Assembly (NCBI GenBank): GCA_918292005.1
Contig: CAKJZJ010000002.1
Span: 1-64,000 of the forward strand
Length of the DNA stretch: 64,000 bases
DNA from: Clostridiales bacterium
GTDB lineage: Bacteria > Bacillota > Clostridia > Christensenellales > UBA1242
Reading direction: 5' to 3'
The translations under genes and the position numbers were made by a program. The notes below the pieces were generated by a model that saw only the letters and a program-made list of their open reading frames with translations, was not told the origin of the DNA and ran no database searches. Below are positions 37,784-47,367 of the stretch, in pieces; within the stretch, counting starts at the first letter, position 1, and every line of letters starts with the position of its first letter.

Positions 37784-38983
37784 TTAAAATCTAGATTTCA
37801 ATTTTTTAATAAACGATGGAATATCGCTATCATTGATCTCTATTCTGCTACTAGGATTCTCTACAGGCTCTGTACCATCTTCTTCGGTAGTTGTTTGAGT
37901 CATAATAGGAGATTGTGGAGTCTCAATAGGCTCACTATTGTCATCTACTAATTGAACGTTGGTAACAATATTCCTTTTTACTTCTTGTTTTACATCTTCA
38001 GAAGACAATGCCGAACCAGTAAATCCGGTAGCAATAACTGTAATCTCTACTTCATCTTCCATCTTAGGATCTACACCATTACCGAAAATGATATTACATG
38101 TAGGATCTACTACTTCTTTTACTAGGTCAGCAGACTCATATACTTCGTCTAGAGTCAAGTTTGGAGAGCCTTTGATGTACAGAATGATACCAGTTGCACC
38201 CTCTATGGTAGTCTCTAGCAAAGGACTAGATACAGCCTGTCTAACAGCCTCTATAGTTCTATTTTCGCCCTTACCACGACCTAAACCCATATGTGCTAGA
38301 CCCTTATTTTTCATAATAGTCTTGATATCGGCGAAGTCTAGATTTATCATACCAGGATTAACAATCAAATCAGATATACCCTGAATACCCTGACGTAATA
38401 CATCATCAGCAGTTTTAAATGCTTCGATAATAGGTGTGTTTTTAGGTACAATTGTTAGAAGTTTATCATTAGGAATAACTACTAGAGTATCTACTACACC
38501 CTTTAGTTCTTTTATACCCCTTTCGGCATTTTCCATTCTCTTTCTGCCTTCGAATCTGAAAGGCTTGGTAACAACGGCGATTGTGAGTATTCCCATTTCT
38601 TTTGCGATACTAGCAACTACAGGCGCTGCACCTGTACCTGTACCACCACCCATACCAGCAGTTACGAATACTAGGTCGGTGTCTTTCAATATCTCTTCGA
38701 GCAATTCTCTGCTCTCTTCGGCTGCCTTTTTACCTATCTCTGGATCGGCACCAGCACCCAAACCCCTAGTTAATTGCTCACCTATCTGTAGTCTGCTAGG
38801 AGCCTTGCTCATTAATAATGCCTGTTTATCTGTATTAATAGCCACAAATTGTGCACTAGTAATACCTGCATATATCATTCTATTTACGGCATTATTACCA
38901 CCGCCACCTATACCTATTACTTTGATTTTACAGATTGGGGAATCTTCTTCTGTTTCTTGATTATTATCAAATGAAATATCCAT
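37784..38983 (-). CDS. ftsZ: Cell division GTPase FtsZ
   Basis: 399 residues. The tubulin signature [15 protein letters not shown] is near residues 106-120. [13 protein letters not shown] is at the N-terminus, with T7-loop residues near [11 protein letters not shown]. The acidic variable linker (about 320-385) ends in a conserved tail [12 protein letters not shown] that contacts FtsA. It forms the Z-ring. It follows ftsA by nine bases and ends at a strong terminator before spoIIGA. Confidence 0.98.
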   Translation of the reverse strand: MDISFDNNQETEEDSPICKIKVIGIGGGGNNAVNRMIYAGITSAQFVAINTDKQALLMSKAPSRLQIGEQLTRGLGAGADPEIGKKAAEESRELLEEILKDTDLVFVTAGMGGGTGTGAAPVVASIAKEMGILTIAVVTKPFRFEGRKRMENAERGIKELKGVVDTLVVIPNDKLLTIVPKNTPIIEAFKTADDVLRQGIQGISDLIVNPGMINLDFADIKTIMKNKGLAHMGLGRGKGENRTIEAVRQAVSSPLLETTIEGATGIILYIKGSPNLTLDEVYESADLVKEVVDPTCNIIFGNGVDPKMEDEVEITVIATGFTGSALSSEDVKQEVKRNIVTNVQLVDDNSEPIETPQSPIMTQTTTEEDGTEPVENPSSRIEINDSDIPSFIKKLKSRF

Positions 38984-38992
38984 AATTATCTC

Positions 38993-40102
38993 CTATTTAT
39001 ATAAATTAATAGCCATATTAAGTAAACTAATTGAACTAGACAAATCTGGTTTGCGATACAGTAATGCTCTAGGTGCTACGAAAATCACTTCTCTATCAAA
39101 TACTCTCCTAAAGTAATCGCTAATACCCTCTATATAGTTTAGTCCACCACCAGTTAGATATATTGGTATATAATCTGGTAATTGAACTTTGAAACTAGCC
39201 AAACACTTTTTTATCATCTCTACTATTTGGTCTACACGACTGAGTATTATCTCATTCACAGCACCAATGCTATATTTTTTACCATTCACTTCGTAATTAT
39301 CATCTGCACCAGATAGTGTTACCACAGCCTGACCTTTGAGTGCTTCTGCTTCTTCAAAAGGCAAATCCAGCGCCTTACATATATCAGCCGTAATAAACCC
39401 GCCACCTAGAGAGAAACTCTTTAATTCTTGCAAACCATCACCCATTATTTGAGCTACACTGGTCGTAATATGACCACAGTCTACAAGTATTGCACCCTCA
39501 TTCCTTTTATGTTCATCTATTAGATAAACACTCTCAGCAAGGGTATTAGATAGGTAATCAAAGTCTCTAATGCCTAGATTTTCAAAAATACCATTGATGA
39601 GTATTTTAAATTTATTCTCTACCAAAATATAACTAGTCTTTGCCTGTAATTTAGTCGCCACCATTCCTATAGGATCATTGGTCCTATTGTCGTCATTAAT
39701 GACATAGAAAAGTGGTGCTTTATTCACAATGGTATGTGTATTATATGGATTGTTCTCCATGTCTTCCATAAATAGACTATCTACAATTTTGGCCGTTATT
39801 TTGGTCTTTTTAGCAAATGTCCTAGTAAGCATCGTATCGTAAACAAAGCAAAATTCTGCAGGCACACCCACATATACATTGTCTAGTCTACAATGCAATT
39901 CGCCTTCCACTTCGTCAATAGCCTTTTTCAAAGCATCTTGCAGAGCATTGGGCTCTATGAATTGACCATTGGCAAAGCCATCATATCCACTATCTGCACT
40001 CGCTAGCAATCTGAAACTTTTATTAACTTCTTTTACTCCCGCCAGAACCGTAATTCTAGAAGAACCGAAGTCTATAGCGGTCACCATATTCTTAATAGCC
40101 AT
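38993..40102 (-). CDS. ftsA: Cell division actin homologue FtsA
   Basis: About 369 residues. Phosphate-binding AIDFGSSRITVLAG opens the protein. AILVDCGHITTSVAQI is the second phosphate block and IYLTGGGLNYIEGI the adenosine block. It is shorter than usual (about 420) and ends in a hydrophobic/basic helix suitable for membrane binding. I favour the ATG at 40102. The one at 40111 lies within the -10 to +1 region of a likely promoter (TTTAAA, 17 bases, TATAAG). It tethers FtsZ to the membrane. Confidence 0.92.
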   Translation of the reverse strand: MAIKNMVTAIDFGSSRITVLAGVKEVNKSFRLLASADSGYDGFANGQFIEPNALQDALKKAIDEVEGELHCRLDNVYVGVPAEFCFVYDTMLTRTFAKKTKITAKIVDSLFMEDMENNPYNTHTIVNKAPLFYVINDDNRTNDPIGMVATKLQAKTSYILVENKFKILINGIFENLGIRDFDYLSNTLAESVYLIDEHKRNEGAILVDCGHITTSVAQIMGDGLQELKSFSLGGGFITADICKALDLPFEEAEALKGQAVVTLSGADDNYEVNGKKYSIGAVNEIILSRVDQIVEMIKKCLASFKVQLPDYIPIYLTGGGLNYIEGISDYFRRVFDREVIFVAPRALLYRKPDLSSSISLLNMAINLYK

Positions 40103-40225
40103 ATTCACCATACTTATAGTTATTTTCTGCTTACATTTAAAGTATATAATTATTAATTTTTATTGTCAAATTTATTTCTACTAATTTATGAATAGTCGAT
40201 ATTCAATAGGTTTTTTCCTATAAGT

Positions 40226-40250
40226 CAAAAAAGTGTGCAACTAGCACACT
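40226..40250 (-). terminator. Terminator of ftsQ
   Basis: A 7-bp stem (40232-40238 with 40244-40250), followed by a T-run on the minus strand. It separates ftsQ from ftsA. Confidence 0.8.
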
Positions 40251-41059
40251 CATTCTACATAATATCTAGCAAGTACTTTACCCATTGTTTCATTATACCA
40301 TGCTTCGATTGTACCATCTACAACTCCGTCTTGATGTTTTTCATTGTACAAGCCCAGAGCCAATAAAAATTTATCTGTAGTATAATCTTCGGCATTCTTT
40401 AATCTCATCAGCATGCCATTCCTAGTCTGTAAATTAATTTCACTATTATTATCGCCACTAGCAACTATATTAATGTGCTTGAAGACACCCTTTGAGGTCG
40501 TTGGCATATAATTCGATTCACGCAAAGTATAGGACAAATTATCTAGTATTTTAGCCACTCTATCTGCTTTCACCATTTCCCCTAGTACAAAATTATCGGC
40601 AGAAATAGCAAAACCATCAAATTTGACTCTAATAGGTCTAGCACCTAGATCCAAATCACTTTCTGCAAAAATAGAACTATTACTAATACGCAAAACTTTG
40701 CCCGTCTCATCTAGAACTGCATATTTACCATCACCGATATCTACAGCATACATAGGCTCACGTTCGGCACAATGCAATACAATTCTATTAGGGAATTTTG
40801 TCTCAATGCTAACTACATTGATATAATAGTACTTTTTCTCCAATTTCTCGGTAATGATGCCCTTTTTTACCAAAAAAATACTGCCACCCTTTCCTACCGA
40901 ATCGACTATATCATAATCTTTATAGTTTCTCATTTCATTTTTGGTTGTGAGCCAATTAATATCTACAGTTTGCAAAGTAAAAATAGTGCTGTTGAGAACC
41001 ACCAGTACTGTAAGCACCGACAATATTGTTATAAACACAATCAGTTTTTTACTTTTCAT
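40250..41059 (-). CDS. ftsQ: Cell division protein FtsQ/DivIB
   Basis: 269 residues from the ATG at 41059 (a longer frame begins at 41140 but would start inside a terminator). One transmembrane helix (about 5-27) is followed by a POTRA-like domain (about 30-100, with SIETKFPNRIVLHCAEREPMYAV) and the beta domain of FtsQ. It links the Z-ring to septal peptidoglycan synthases. It lies between murA and ftsA as in many Clostridia, but terminators stand on both sides. Confidence 0.88.
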   Translation of the reverse strand: MKSKKLIVFITILSVLTVLVVLNSTIFTLQTVDINWLTTKNEMRNYKDYDIVDSVGKGGSIFLVKKGIITEKLEKKYYYINVVSIETKFPNRIVLHCAEREPMYAVDIGDGKYAVLDETGKVLRISNSSIFAESDLDLGARPIRVKFDGFAISADNFVLGEMVKADRVAKILDNLSYTLRESNYMPTTSKGVFKHINIVASGDNNSEINLQTRNGMLMRLKNAEDYTTDKFLLALGLYNEKHQDGVVDGTIEAWYNETMGKVLARYYVE

Positions 41060-41091
41060 CACAAACCCAAATTCTATTAATAGATGACGCA

Positions 41092-41122
41092 CAAAAAATG
41101 TGTAAGTCAACTTACTTACACA
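41092..41122 (-). terminator. Terminator between murA and ftsQ
   Basis: A 9-bp perfect stem (41099-41107 with 41114-41122), six-base loop, T-run on the minus strand. Confidence 0.8.
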
Positions 41123-41167
41123 TATTCTAGCAAAAATCAAACGATTTCACAACAAATTTTGATACTA

Positions 41168-42424
41168 CTATTTATTTATTCTCTTGATTTCAGCCCCTAA
41201 TTTACAAAAATCATCTTCTATTGACAGATATCCACGATCAATATGATACACATCTTCTATGGTTGTATAGCCATCGGCCGTTAGTCCTGCCAGCACCAGC
41301 CCAGCACCACCACGCAAATCAGTCGCTGTAACATTGGCACCATATAATTTTGGCACTCCATTAATTATAGCCATTCTATCATTAATCCTAATATTTGCGC
41401 CCATTTTTATGAGTTCATTACATATTTTATACCTACTTTCGTACAGGTTTTCTACTATCACACTAGTACCCCTGCTAATCGTCTGCAAGGCAAGTATCTG
41501 ACTCTGCAAATCGGTAGGAAACCCGGGATAAGGCTGAGTAACAATATTACTAATGCTTTTTGGTTTTGATTTCATAGATAGATACAGTCTATCTTTTTTA
41601 GACCTAATATTCAATCCACACGATTTGAGTTTGTCAATTAAGGCTAAATTGTGGGATTTTTCACAATTTTTTAATTCAATACCACCACCACACATAGCAC
41701 ATGCTATCATGTATGTACCAGCAACTATTCTATCTGGAATCGCCGTATATTCTACATCATGAAAATTTTCTACACCAGTAATACTAATGATGCTACTACC
41801 TGCACCAGAAACCCTACCACCACATGCATTGATAAAGTTTTGTAAATCTTCTATCTCAGGCTCTCTAGCACAATTATATATGGTAGTGGTACCTTTGAGT
41901 CCCACTGATGCCATCATAATATTCTCTGTAGCTCCCACACTAGGGAAATCTAGATGCACATCACCCGAACGCATGTTGGAGCCATCACAATATATGTATC
42001 CATGTCTTTCTTCTATTTTTACATTTAGACTCTTTAAACCCTTAATATGTAAATCTATCGGTCTATTCCCAATATTACAGCCACCAGGATATGCCACTTT
42101 TGCCCTTCTAAAACGGCTAAGCAAAGGCCCTAACATAAATATACTAGAACGTACTTTTTTGGTAAATTCTTCACGAACTTCGTATTTATCTGCGAGTACA
42201 GTATCCACTACCAGATCATCTCCAATAAGTGTAACAATACACCCCAGACTCTCCAGTATTTTAATCATATACGAGACATCAGTAAACATCGCTACTCTAT
42301 GTAAAACTATCACCCTAGCAGTAAGGAGCCCACACGAGAGTATTGGCAATAATGCATTTTTTGCAGTAACAATATCAATATCTCCATGTAATTCCTTGCC
42401 ACCTAATACATATAAAGTTTCCAT
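41168..42424 (-). CDS. murA: UDP-N-acetylglucosamine 1-carboxyvinyltransferase
   Basis: 418 residues; first committed step of peptidoglycan synthesis, transferring enolpyruvate from PEP to UDP-GlcNAc. The Lys-Asn pair of the active site is in TAKNALLPIL near residue 22. The fosfomycin-target Cys is in PGGCNIGNRPID near residue 112. The ATG at 42424 lies seven bases after GAGGG; a GTG two codons earlier is possible. Upstream, the ftsW end of the wall cluster is 16 kb away because of the accessory island. Confidence 0.96.
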   Translation of the reverse strand: METLYVLGGKELHGDIDIVTAKNALLPILSCGLLTARVIVLHRVAMFTDVSYMIKILESLGCIVTLIGDDLVVDTVLADKYEVREEFTKKVRSSIFMLGPLLSRFRRAKVAYPGGCNIGNRPIDLHIKGLKSLNVKIEERHGYIYCDGSNMRSGDVHLDFPSVGATENIMMASVGLKGTTTIYNCAREPEIEDLQNFINACGGRVSGAGSSIISITGVENFHDVEYTAIPDRIVAGTYMIACAMCGGGIELKNCEKSHNLALIDKLKSCGLNIRSKKDRLYLSMKSKPKSISNIVTQPYPGFPTDLQSQILALQTISRGTSVIVENLYESRYKICNELIKMGANIRINDRMAIINGVPKLYGANVTATDLRGGAGLVLAGLTADGYTTIEDVYHIDRGYLSIEDDFCKLGAEIKRINK

Positions 42425-42574
42425 ACTCACACCCTCATAGCCTATTTATCTTCGACCTATGCTACTTCATAATATGGACTATGCCTATAATATGTGAATA
42501 TTCGCCACTTTCACACCCCCTACATGTAATTATATGAAATGTAGGAATATAAAGTTAATACCACATCTCTCGTA

Positions 42575-42603
42575 TTGACATAAAATAATAAATAGAATAA
42601 AAT
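42575..42603 (+). promoter_or_regulatory. Promoter placed for a leaderless transcript (342-residue protein)
   Basis: TTGACA (42575-42580), a 17-base spacer and TAAAAT (42598-42603), then six bases and the ATG at 42610. Transcription would start at or next to the start codon. There is no ribosome-binding site. Confidence 0.75.
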
Positions 42604-42609
42604 AAAAAC

Positions 42610-43638
42610 ATGGAAACTAATAGGCAAAAAGCAAAATCATACGTAATAATAGCACAAGGTGGTCATTGTGGAAATGGCTATTTTATCCCAATGATATCAT
42701 GGTGTAGAGCACAAAGTCCCAAAGAAGCCAGTGAAAAAATTATTGACCTGGCTCGTGTAAAGAAAGATAAAAAACACGCTATCATGTATGTAGATCAAAT
42801 AACCACTATGGAAGGTCTACTAATCGAATTTATCAATAACTACGATACATATCTCACAGCATCAAATATTGACAATGAACTAGACAGTCGCAGACTAAAC
42901 ATACCCTACATGGTAGAAATATACAATAACATTCAGAATGGTCACCAAAAAAATCAGTCTAGATACTCAAATATAGACCACATTATTACCAGAAACTCTT
43001 TTTCTGAAGATTATCCAATACAGAGACACATTGCTCCCTATTACGATGGGAATAAATATGTATATGACAAAACTATAGATATGCACGAATTACTACGCGA
43101 CTTTTTTACAGTATCAGTAAAAAATATAGCCATGAAAAAACTAGCATATATCTCCGAATTAAAAGAAAAATATGATAAAAAACTCGCAGATAAATCAGAA
43201 ATAATGGAATATAGCATTATGAAACGTGAATTCGAAGTGCATCTGCTACAATTTCTAATGGTATATTACAAATTATTCGGAAAGAACAACCCATTGGGAA
43301 TAACACACGATCGTAGCACACACAGTATGCATTTTAGCATTGATGGAAAACCTGTTTCTATTGAAATTCCACAATTTCCATTCCATGGCAGAAGTTCACT
43401 TAATTGCCAAGCACACGAGAATTTCTCATACTACAAAAACAAGTCGGGAGAAAATAAAAATCTAGAAGAATTGATAATAGATGCAAATGTCCAACCTATA
43501 TATGCAGAAACCACTCAAACATCTGATGATAATACAGTAGAAGAAACATCTTATCCACGTCCAAGCCAAACAGAAAAATTCTATAATAAATTTCAAAAAT
43601 ATTTAGACATTAAAAATAGTCACGAAAGAGAAAGATAA
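42610..43638 (+). CDS. Orphan 342-residue protein
   Basis: A cytosolic protein with no family I recognise. The start AKSYVIIAQGGHCGNGYFIPMISWC has a Gly/Cys/His-rich patch, and MISWCRAQSPKEASEKIIDLARVKK follows in pattern. A helical middle (about 160-230) and a His-rich segment near THDRSTHSMHF precede an acidic, disordered C-terminus. No transmembrane helix. It is predicted leaderless, stands alone on the plus strand, and forms the murA-proximal edge of the accessory island. Confidence 0.6.
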   Translation: METNRQKAKSYVIIAQGGHCGNGYFIPMISWCRAQSPKEASEKIIDLARVKKDKKHAIMYVDQITTMEGLLIEFINNYDTYLTASNIDNELDSRRLNIPYMVEIYNNIQNGHQKNQSRYSNIDHIITRNSFSEDYPIQRHIAPYYDGNKYVYDKTIDMHELLRDFFTVSVKNIAMKKLAYISELKEKYDKKLADKSEIMEYSIMKREFEVHLLQFLMVYYKLFGKNNPLGITHDRSTHSMHFSIDGKPVSIEIPQFPFHGRSSLNCQAHENFSYYKNKSGENKNLEELIIDANVQPIYAETTQTSDDNTVEETSYPRPSQTEKFYNKFQKYLDIKNSHERER

Positions 43639-43665
43639 AAAAAGAGTCACTTTGACTCTTTTTTA
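43637..43665. terminator. Bidirectional terminator
   Basis: A 12-bp perfect stem (43638-43649 with 43653-43664), CTT loop. It serves the orphan gene and the convergent zinc-ribbon gene. Confidence 0.85.
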
Positions 43666-45273
43666 ATTCTCCAAATAGTCTACAAATGCAGAGATACAAG
43701 CCTTTAATTCTAATTCATTAGCCTTGCCTTCTCTCACATTGATATTAACCGAATTACAATACATTTTCAGATATGCATTTCTAACTATTCTACTATAGAT
43801 AATGTCACATTTTTCTTGAGTAGAATAATCATCTGTACCAAACAACTTTTCGGAGAACATCTGCAATCTTTTCGATTGTGTCAAACCATCATAATAATCA
43901 TATATTGCCTGTGAAATAGACCTTTCATTGTATGGCATATTGTAATAAACAGTAATAATATTAACTGCATCTATATCTGCTAATAAATCGTCCGAATCAA
44001 AGCAACTACCCCTTTTATTAAATTTAGATAAAACTAATGCCTGCAATTCTTCCAGAGTGGTAGTTTTGCCTGCTATCTCGGCAGTTAATTGACACAAATC
44101 TCCACCCCAACCGCCTAGGTCGCCTTCGTTTTTACCTACCAATATAGCACTCATTGTAGCAAACATATGTACAAAATCAATTCCCTGTCCAGTTACCACA
44201 TCTGTCATACTACCTTTTGAACGTAAATAAGTTACATCATGATTGCCCTGGTTGTTTTTAATATAATTTGGAAAATCACTTTCCAATTCACCACCTACAA
44301 TCTCCCATTTGTAACCTTTATATTTAGCAGACCTAACATATATCACCGTTCTCTGATTATATCTAGAGCTATTGTATTGCTTGGATAAATTCTCAATGAT
44401 TCTAATATCGCTAATAATATTCTCCAAATCTATTTGAGCTTGAGTCTTTAATTGTGGGATTATTGTACCAACACACAATCTCAATCCACAATCTACACAA
44501 TATTCATCACCTGTATATCCAGTAGATGTATATGTAGGAGCAAGTGCATTTCTCATCTCTGTATGTAAATGACCAGTAGCAGGAATGTTTTCACCTAAAT
44601 TTATAATCTGACCACAATCATTACAAATCGTATCACCAGTATAACCTGCTGTAATACATGTAGGATTTACCCTACCTGTGATAGATAGATGTGTATGTCC
44701 TAGTGGTAATGTAATAAATCCACGATTAATTAGATGCCTACAACTTTTGCAATAAACGTCACCTGTATATCCCGTTTCTGTACATGTTGCTACCCTAGTA
44801 TTAACGTAGTACATATAATTACCATCTGCGATATCCATGGTAACATCATCATCGGATAGAATAGCATTACAATATTGGCATTGTTTTTTGATTATTGGCT
44901 GATATACATAAGAGCCATCATCTATATAATCATCTGCACCATTATCTTCTGGTACATCGTCTGTATTAGGTGTATTGTCATTCACAATTTCTTCGTCTAT
45001 CGAAATATCAATATCAGCAGAATCGTTATCATTACCATCAGAATCTACCACTTGCTCAGCGTCATCACTAGATGAATCAAAAGTATAATCGCTGGAATCT
45101 CTAGAAACATTAATACTACTGCCAACCATGTCGCTATCGTTTCTCAGTAATATAAAATCGTAACCTTTGATAATATCGTATTTAAGATCTAATACTACAG
45201 CCACACCAAAGAAAACAATGATGGTTAATACAACATTGATTAATGTTCTGAAAAATATCATGGACTTTTTCAT
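43663..45273 (-). CDS. Membrane-anchored protein with tandem zinc-ribbon-like repeats
   Basis: 536 residues. One N-terminal transmembrane helix (about 10-30) leads to an Asp/Ser-rich linker. A Cys pair QCQYCNA and three repeats of the pattern GYTGD-x-x-C-x-x-C ... IP-x-x-GH follow (about 163-190, 207-234, 248-272), suited to zinc binding. The C-terminal 250 residues form a separate domain with a VHMFATMSAILVGKNEGDLGGWGGDL block, which I have seen only as a feature of uncharacterised surface proteins. AAGGAG precedes the ATG at 45273. Function unknown; extracytoplasmic by topology. Confidence 0.65.
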   Translation of the reverse strand: MKKSMIFFRTLINVVLTIIVFFGVAVVLDLKYDIIKGYDFILLRNDSDMVGSSINVSRDSSDYTFDSSSDDAEQVVDSDGNDNDSADIDISIDEEIVNDNTPNTDDVPEDNGADDYIDDGSYVYQPIIKKQCQYCNAILSDDDVTMDIADGNYMYYVNTRVATCTETGYTGDVYCKSCRHLINRGFITLPLGHTHLSITGRVNPTCITAGYTGDTICNDCGQIINLGENIPATGHLHTEMRNALAPTYTSTGYTGDEYCVDCGLRLCVGTIIPQLKTQAQIDLENIISDIRIIENLSKQYNSSRYNQRTVIYVRSAKYKGYKWEIVGGELESDFPNYIKNNQGNHDVTYLRSKGSMTDVVTGQGIDFVHMFATMSAILVGKNEGDLGGWGGDLCQLTAEIAGKTTTLEELQALVLSKFNKRGSCFDSDDLLADIDAVNIITVYYNMPYNERSISQAIYDYYDGLTQSKRLQMFSEKLFGTDDYSTQEKCDIIYSRIVRNAYLKMYCNSVNINVREGKANELELKACISAFVDYLEN

Positions 45274-45401
45274 ACTAATTCTCCTTTTTATAGTGTAGTC
45301 AAACATAGTCATCACATCTTTATTAGTATATTATATCACAACAGAACATGAATTTCAATATCAAATCAAAAATTTTATATAAAACAAGTTTTATATAAAA
45401 A

Positions 45402-45430
45402 ACAAAAAATGGGGTGGCAAAACCACCCCA
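45402..45430 (-). terminator. Terminator of the acetyltransferase/CAT operon
   Basis: GC-rich 7-bp stem GGGGTGG/CCACCCC (45411-45417 with 45423-45429), T-run on the minus strand. Confidence 0.85.
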
Positions 45431-45459
45431 AATGACACTATTAATAAACGTATAATATC

Positions 45460-46017
45460 CTAATCGCACAATTCGTACGTAAAATCAATACTAGCGTAAT
45501 AATTCTCAAAATCAAACTTGGTTAAAATCGTGACAATTTCTCTAACGTCCACACCTAGTGCAGGACAATAATTTGTCTTTACTCCATAGTCCCTACCACC
45601 TATTCGGGATTGCATACGCCTCGACCTATCATTAAAGTCATAATAACCATTAATAAGTGCATCAGCACCCATGTAATCAAAGGCAAATTTAGCTCTAGCA
45701 GTCCATATCTCAGTACCATAACCTAAACCCCAAAAATCTTTGGATATCCAGATGCCACCATGATATTCACCATCATCATTGATAGAAATACTAGTACCAC
45801 CAATTATAGTACCATCAATAGTAGTAACAGCGAAATGATAATCACCACTAGTATGAGTACCATGCTTTTCTATAAATGCTTCACCATCTGCCCTAGTGTA
45901 TGGAAAAGGCGTAGTAAGATTTTTGGCCACATCATATTCATTGAGACCATGCATTATTGCATCTATATCACTTTTTCTCCATTCACGCAAGACAAGTCTT
46001 TTTGTTTTTATTATCAT
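45460..46017 (-). CDS. GNAT acetyltransferase, RimJ/RimL-like
   Basis: 185 residues beginning MIIKTKRLVLREWRKSDIDAI, the usual RimJ/L start. GGIWISKDFWGLGYGTEIWTARAKFAF carries the acetyl-CoA loop (Q/R-x-x-G-x-G/A-like). Substrate unknown: N-terminal amines of ribosomal proteins or a small-molecule amine. It follows another GNAT gene by three bases and AAGG sits before the ATG. Confidence 0.82.
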   Translation of the reverse strand: MIIKTKRLVLREWRKSDIDAIMHGLNEYDVAKNLTTPFPYTRADGEAFIEKHGTHTSGDYHFAVTTIDGTIIGGTSISINDDGEYHGGIWISKDFWGLGYGTEIWTARAKFAFDYMGADALINGYYDFNDRSRRMQSRIGGRDYGVKTNYCPALGVDVREIVTILTKFDFENYYASIDFTYELCD

Positions 46018-46020
46018 ATT

Positions 46021-46620
46021 CTATACCTTCTTTTTTTCAAGCAACCATTCATCTCTAGTCTTTGCTCGCACAATCATTTTGGTACAATCGGTATTATACC
46101 ATGGCTTATCCCTATCGTATGCGCCGACCATTTTCATATTGTTCTTTTCTTGAATTCTTTTACTACCAATATTTGCTTCATAATGTAGTGTCATGACAAT
46201 ATCTGCATACAATTTGTCAAAAACATAATCAATCATGACAGCTAGCGACTCTGTACCAATGCCCACACCCCAATATTTTCTACCAATAGTTATACCTAAT
46301 TCATATACCGACTTGCCACTATTTATCATATCTAGACCGAATGTATTTTTATCATCTTTTACTCTCTCATTGATATGTACCACACCAATAGTGCCTATGA
46401 CCTTACCGGCCTTCTTATCTACCAATACATATATCTTTTCTACATTGTTAGGATCCAACCATTTCTCCATTACTTTCTTGGTATCTTCTATAGTAGTATG
46501 TGGTGGCCAGCCTGCACGTGGACCAGTGTCGGCATCTTGCGCATACTCAAATATATCATCTGCATCTTCTGCACTGACATTCCTAATTAACAATCTTTCA
46601 GTCTCCAATATCATTTTCAC
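46021..46620 (-). CDS. GNAT acetyltransferase, RimJ/RimL-like (second)
   Basis: 199 residues starting MKMILETERLLIRNVSAEDADDIFEYAQ. ELGITIGRKYWGVGIGTESLAVMIDYVF is the acetyl-CoA-binding block. It is only distantly similar to its neighbour (45460-46017), so this is not a recent duplication. GAGGGTG lies before the ATG. Middle gene of a three-gene acyltransferase operon with the CAT-like gene upstream. Substrate unknown. Confidence 0.82.
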   Translation of the reverse strand: MKMILETERLLIRNVSAEDADDIFEYAQDADTGPRAGWPPHTTIEDTKKVMEKWLDPNNVEKIYVLVDKKAGKVIGTIGVVHINERVKDDKNTFGLDMINSGKSVYELGITIGRKYWGVGIGTESLAVMIDYVFDKLYADIVMTLHYEANIGSKRIQEKNNMKMVGAYDRDKPWYNTDCTKMIVRAKTRDEWLLEKKKV

Positions 46621-46633
46621 ACCCTCACATGTA

Positions 46634-47263
46634 TTATTGATTTATTTCAAATGCATCTATCTTTTTTTGCAATTCATTGAAAAATTTACCTGCACCCAGA
46701 CCATCTAAAAGTGCATGATGAAATCTAAGTGTGATATTTAGTTTTACCCGTTCTCCATCTCGAATATATTTCCCCCACATCATGAAGTGATCCCAAAATG
46801 AATCAGACAAACCTAGTGAAAATGATTCAAATGGATAATTAATAACAGCAGATGTTGCTATTAATGCTCCATTATCCACCGAGTAGTGTTTACATTCCCT
46901 AATACACATCTCATTATTATCTCTATAGACTTTTTCAAATTCTGCAAATGTATCACAATATTTATAATCTACATAATAATGATTACCGTCAGCCCCTATT
47001 ACAACTGCATTGGTCTTTACATTATTATAGTAGTACAATTCTTTATCTTGACCGATGGAATAATGCATCTCGTCTATATCCTGACCAGCACGAGATATAC
47101 AATAACACAACATTGCATTTAAACTATGCTCCGATTTGTATTTGCACAAATTGGTTATATCGAAACATCCAGTTACACACACACTAGGATTTGTTTCTTG
47201 CATAAACCTTTCAAACATATTCTTGAATTTGTATTTCTCTAAATCTACTTTTACTTTATTCAT
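46634..47263 (-). CDS. Chloramphenicol acetyltransferase-like protein
   Basis: 209 residues, the size of CatA. The catalytic motif HHALLDGLGAGKF is near residue 183, and the middle holds the SVDNGALIATSAVINYPFESFSLG block of the family. Many CAT-like proteins in gut Firmicutes are uncharacterised acetyltransferases, so drug resistance should not be assumed. It leads an operon with two GNAT genes; an AAGGG site precedes the ATG. Confidence 0.82.
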   Translation of the reverse strand: MNKVKVDLEKYKFKNMFERFMQETNPSVCVTGCFDITNLCKYKSEHSLNAMLCYCISRAGQDIDEMHYSIGQDKELYYYNNVKTNAVVIGADGNHYYVDYKYCDTFAEFEKVYRDNNEMCIRECKHYSVDNGALIATSAVINYPFESFSLGLSDSFWDHFMMWGKYIRDGERVKLNITLRFHHALLDGLGAGKFFNELQKKIDAFEINQ

Positions 47264-47337
47264 TGCAATACCCTTAATATAATATTTGCATTATTATAAC
47301 ATAAAGATATATAAACACCACCTAAATTCTATGAATA

Positions 47338-47367
47338 ATAAAAAAAGGTAGAGATAATCCCTACCTT
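47338..47367 (-). terminator. Terminator of the 213-residue orphan gene
   Basis: A 7-bp stem AAGGTAG/CTACCTT (47345-47351 with 47361-47367), with a T-run on the minus strand. Confidence 0.75.

Noticed and set aside
46634..47263. Calling the CAT-like gene a chloramphenicol resistance gene
   Set aside because: The fold and motif fit, but many CAT-like proteins have other substrates and no resistance context is present.
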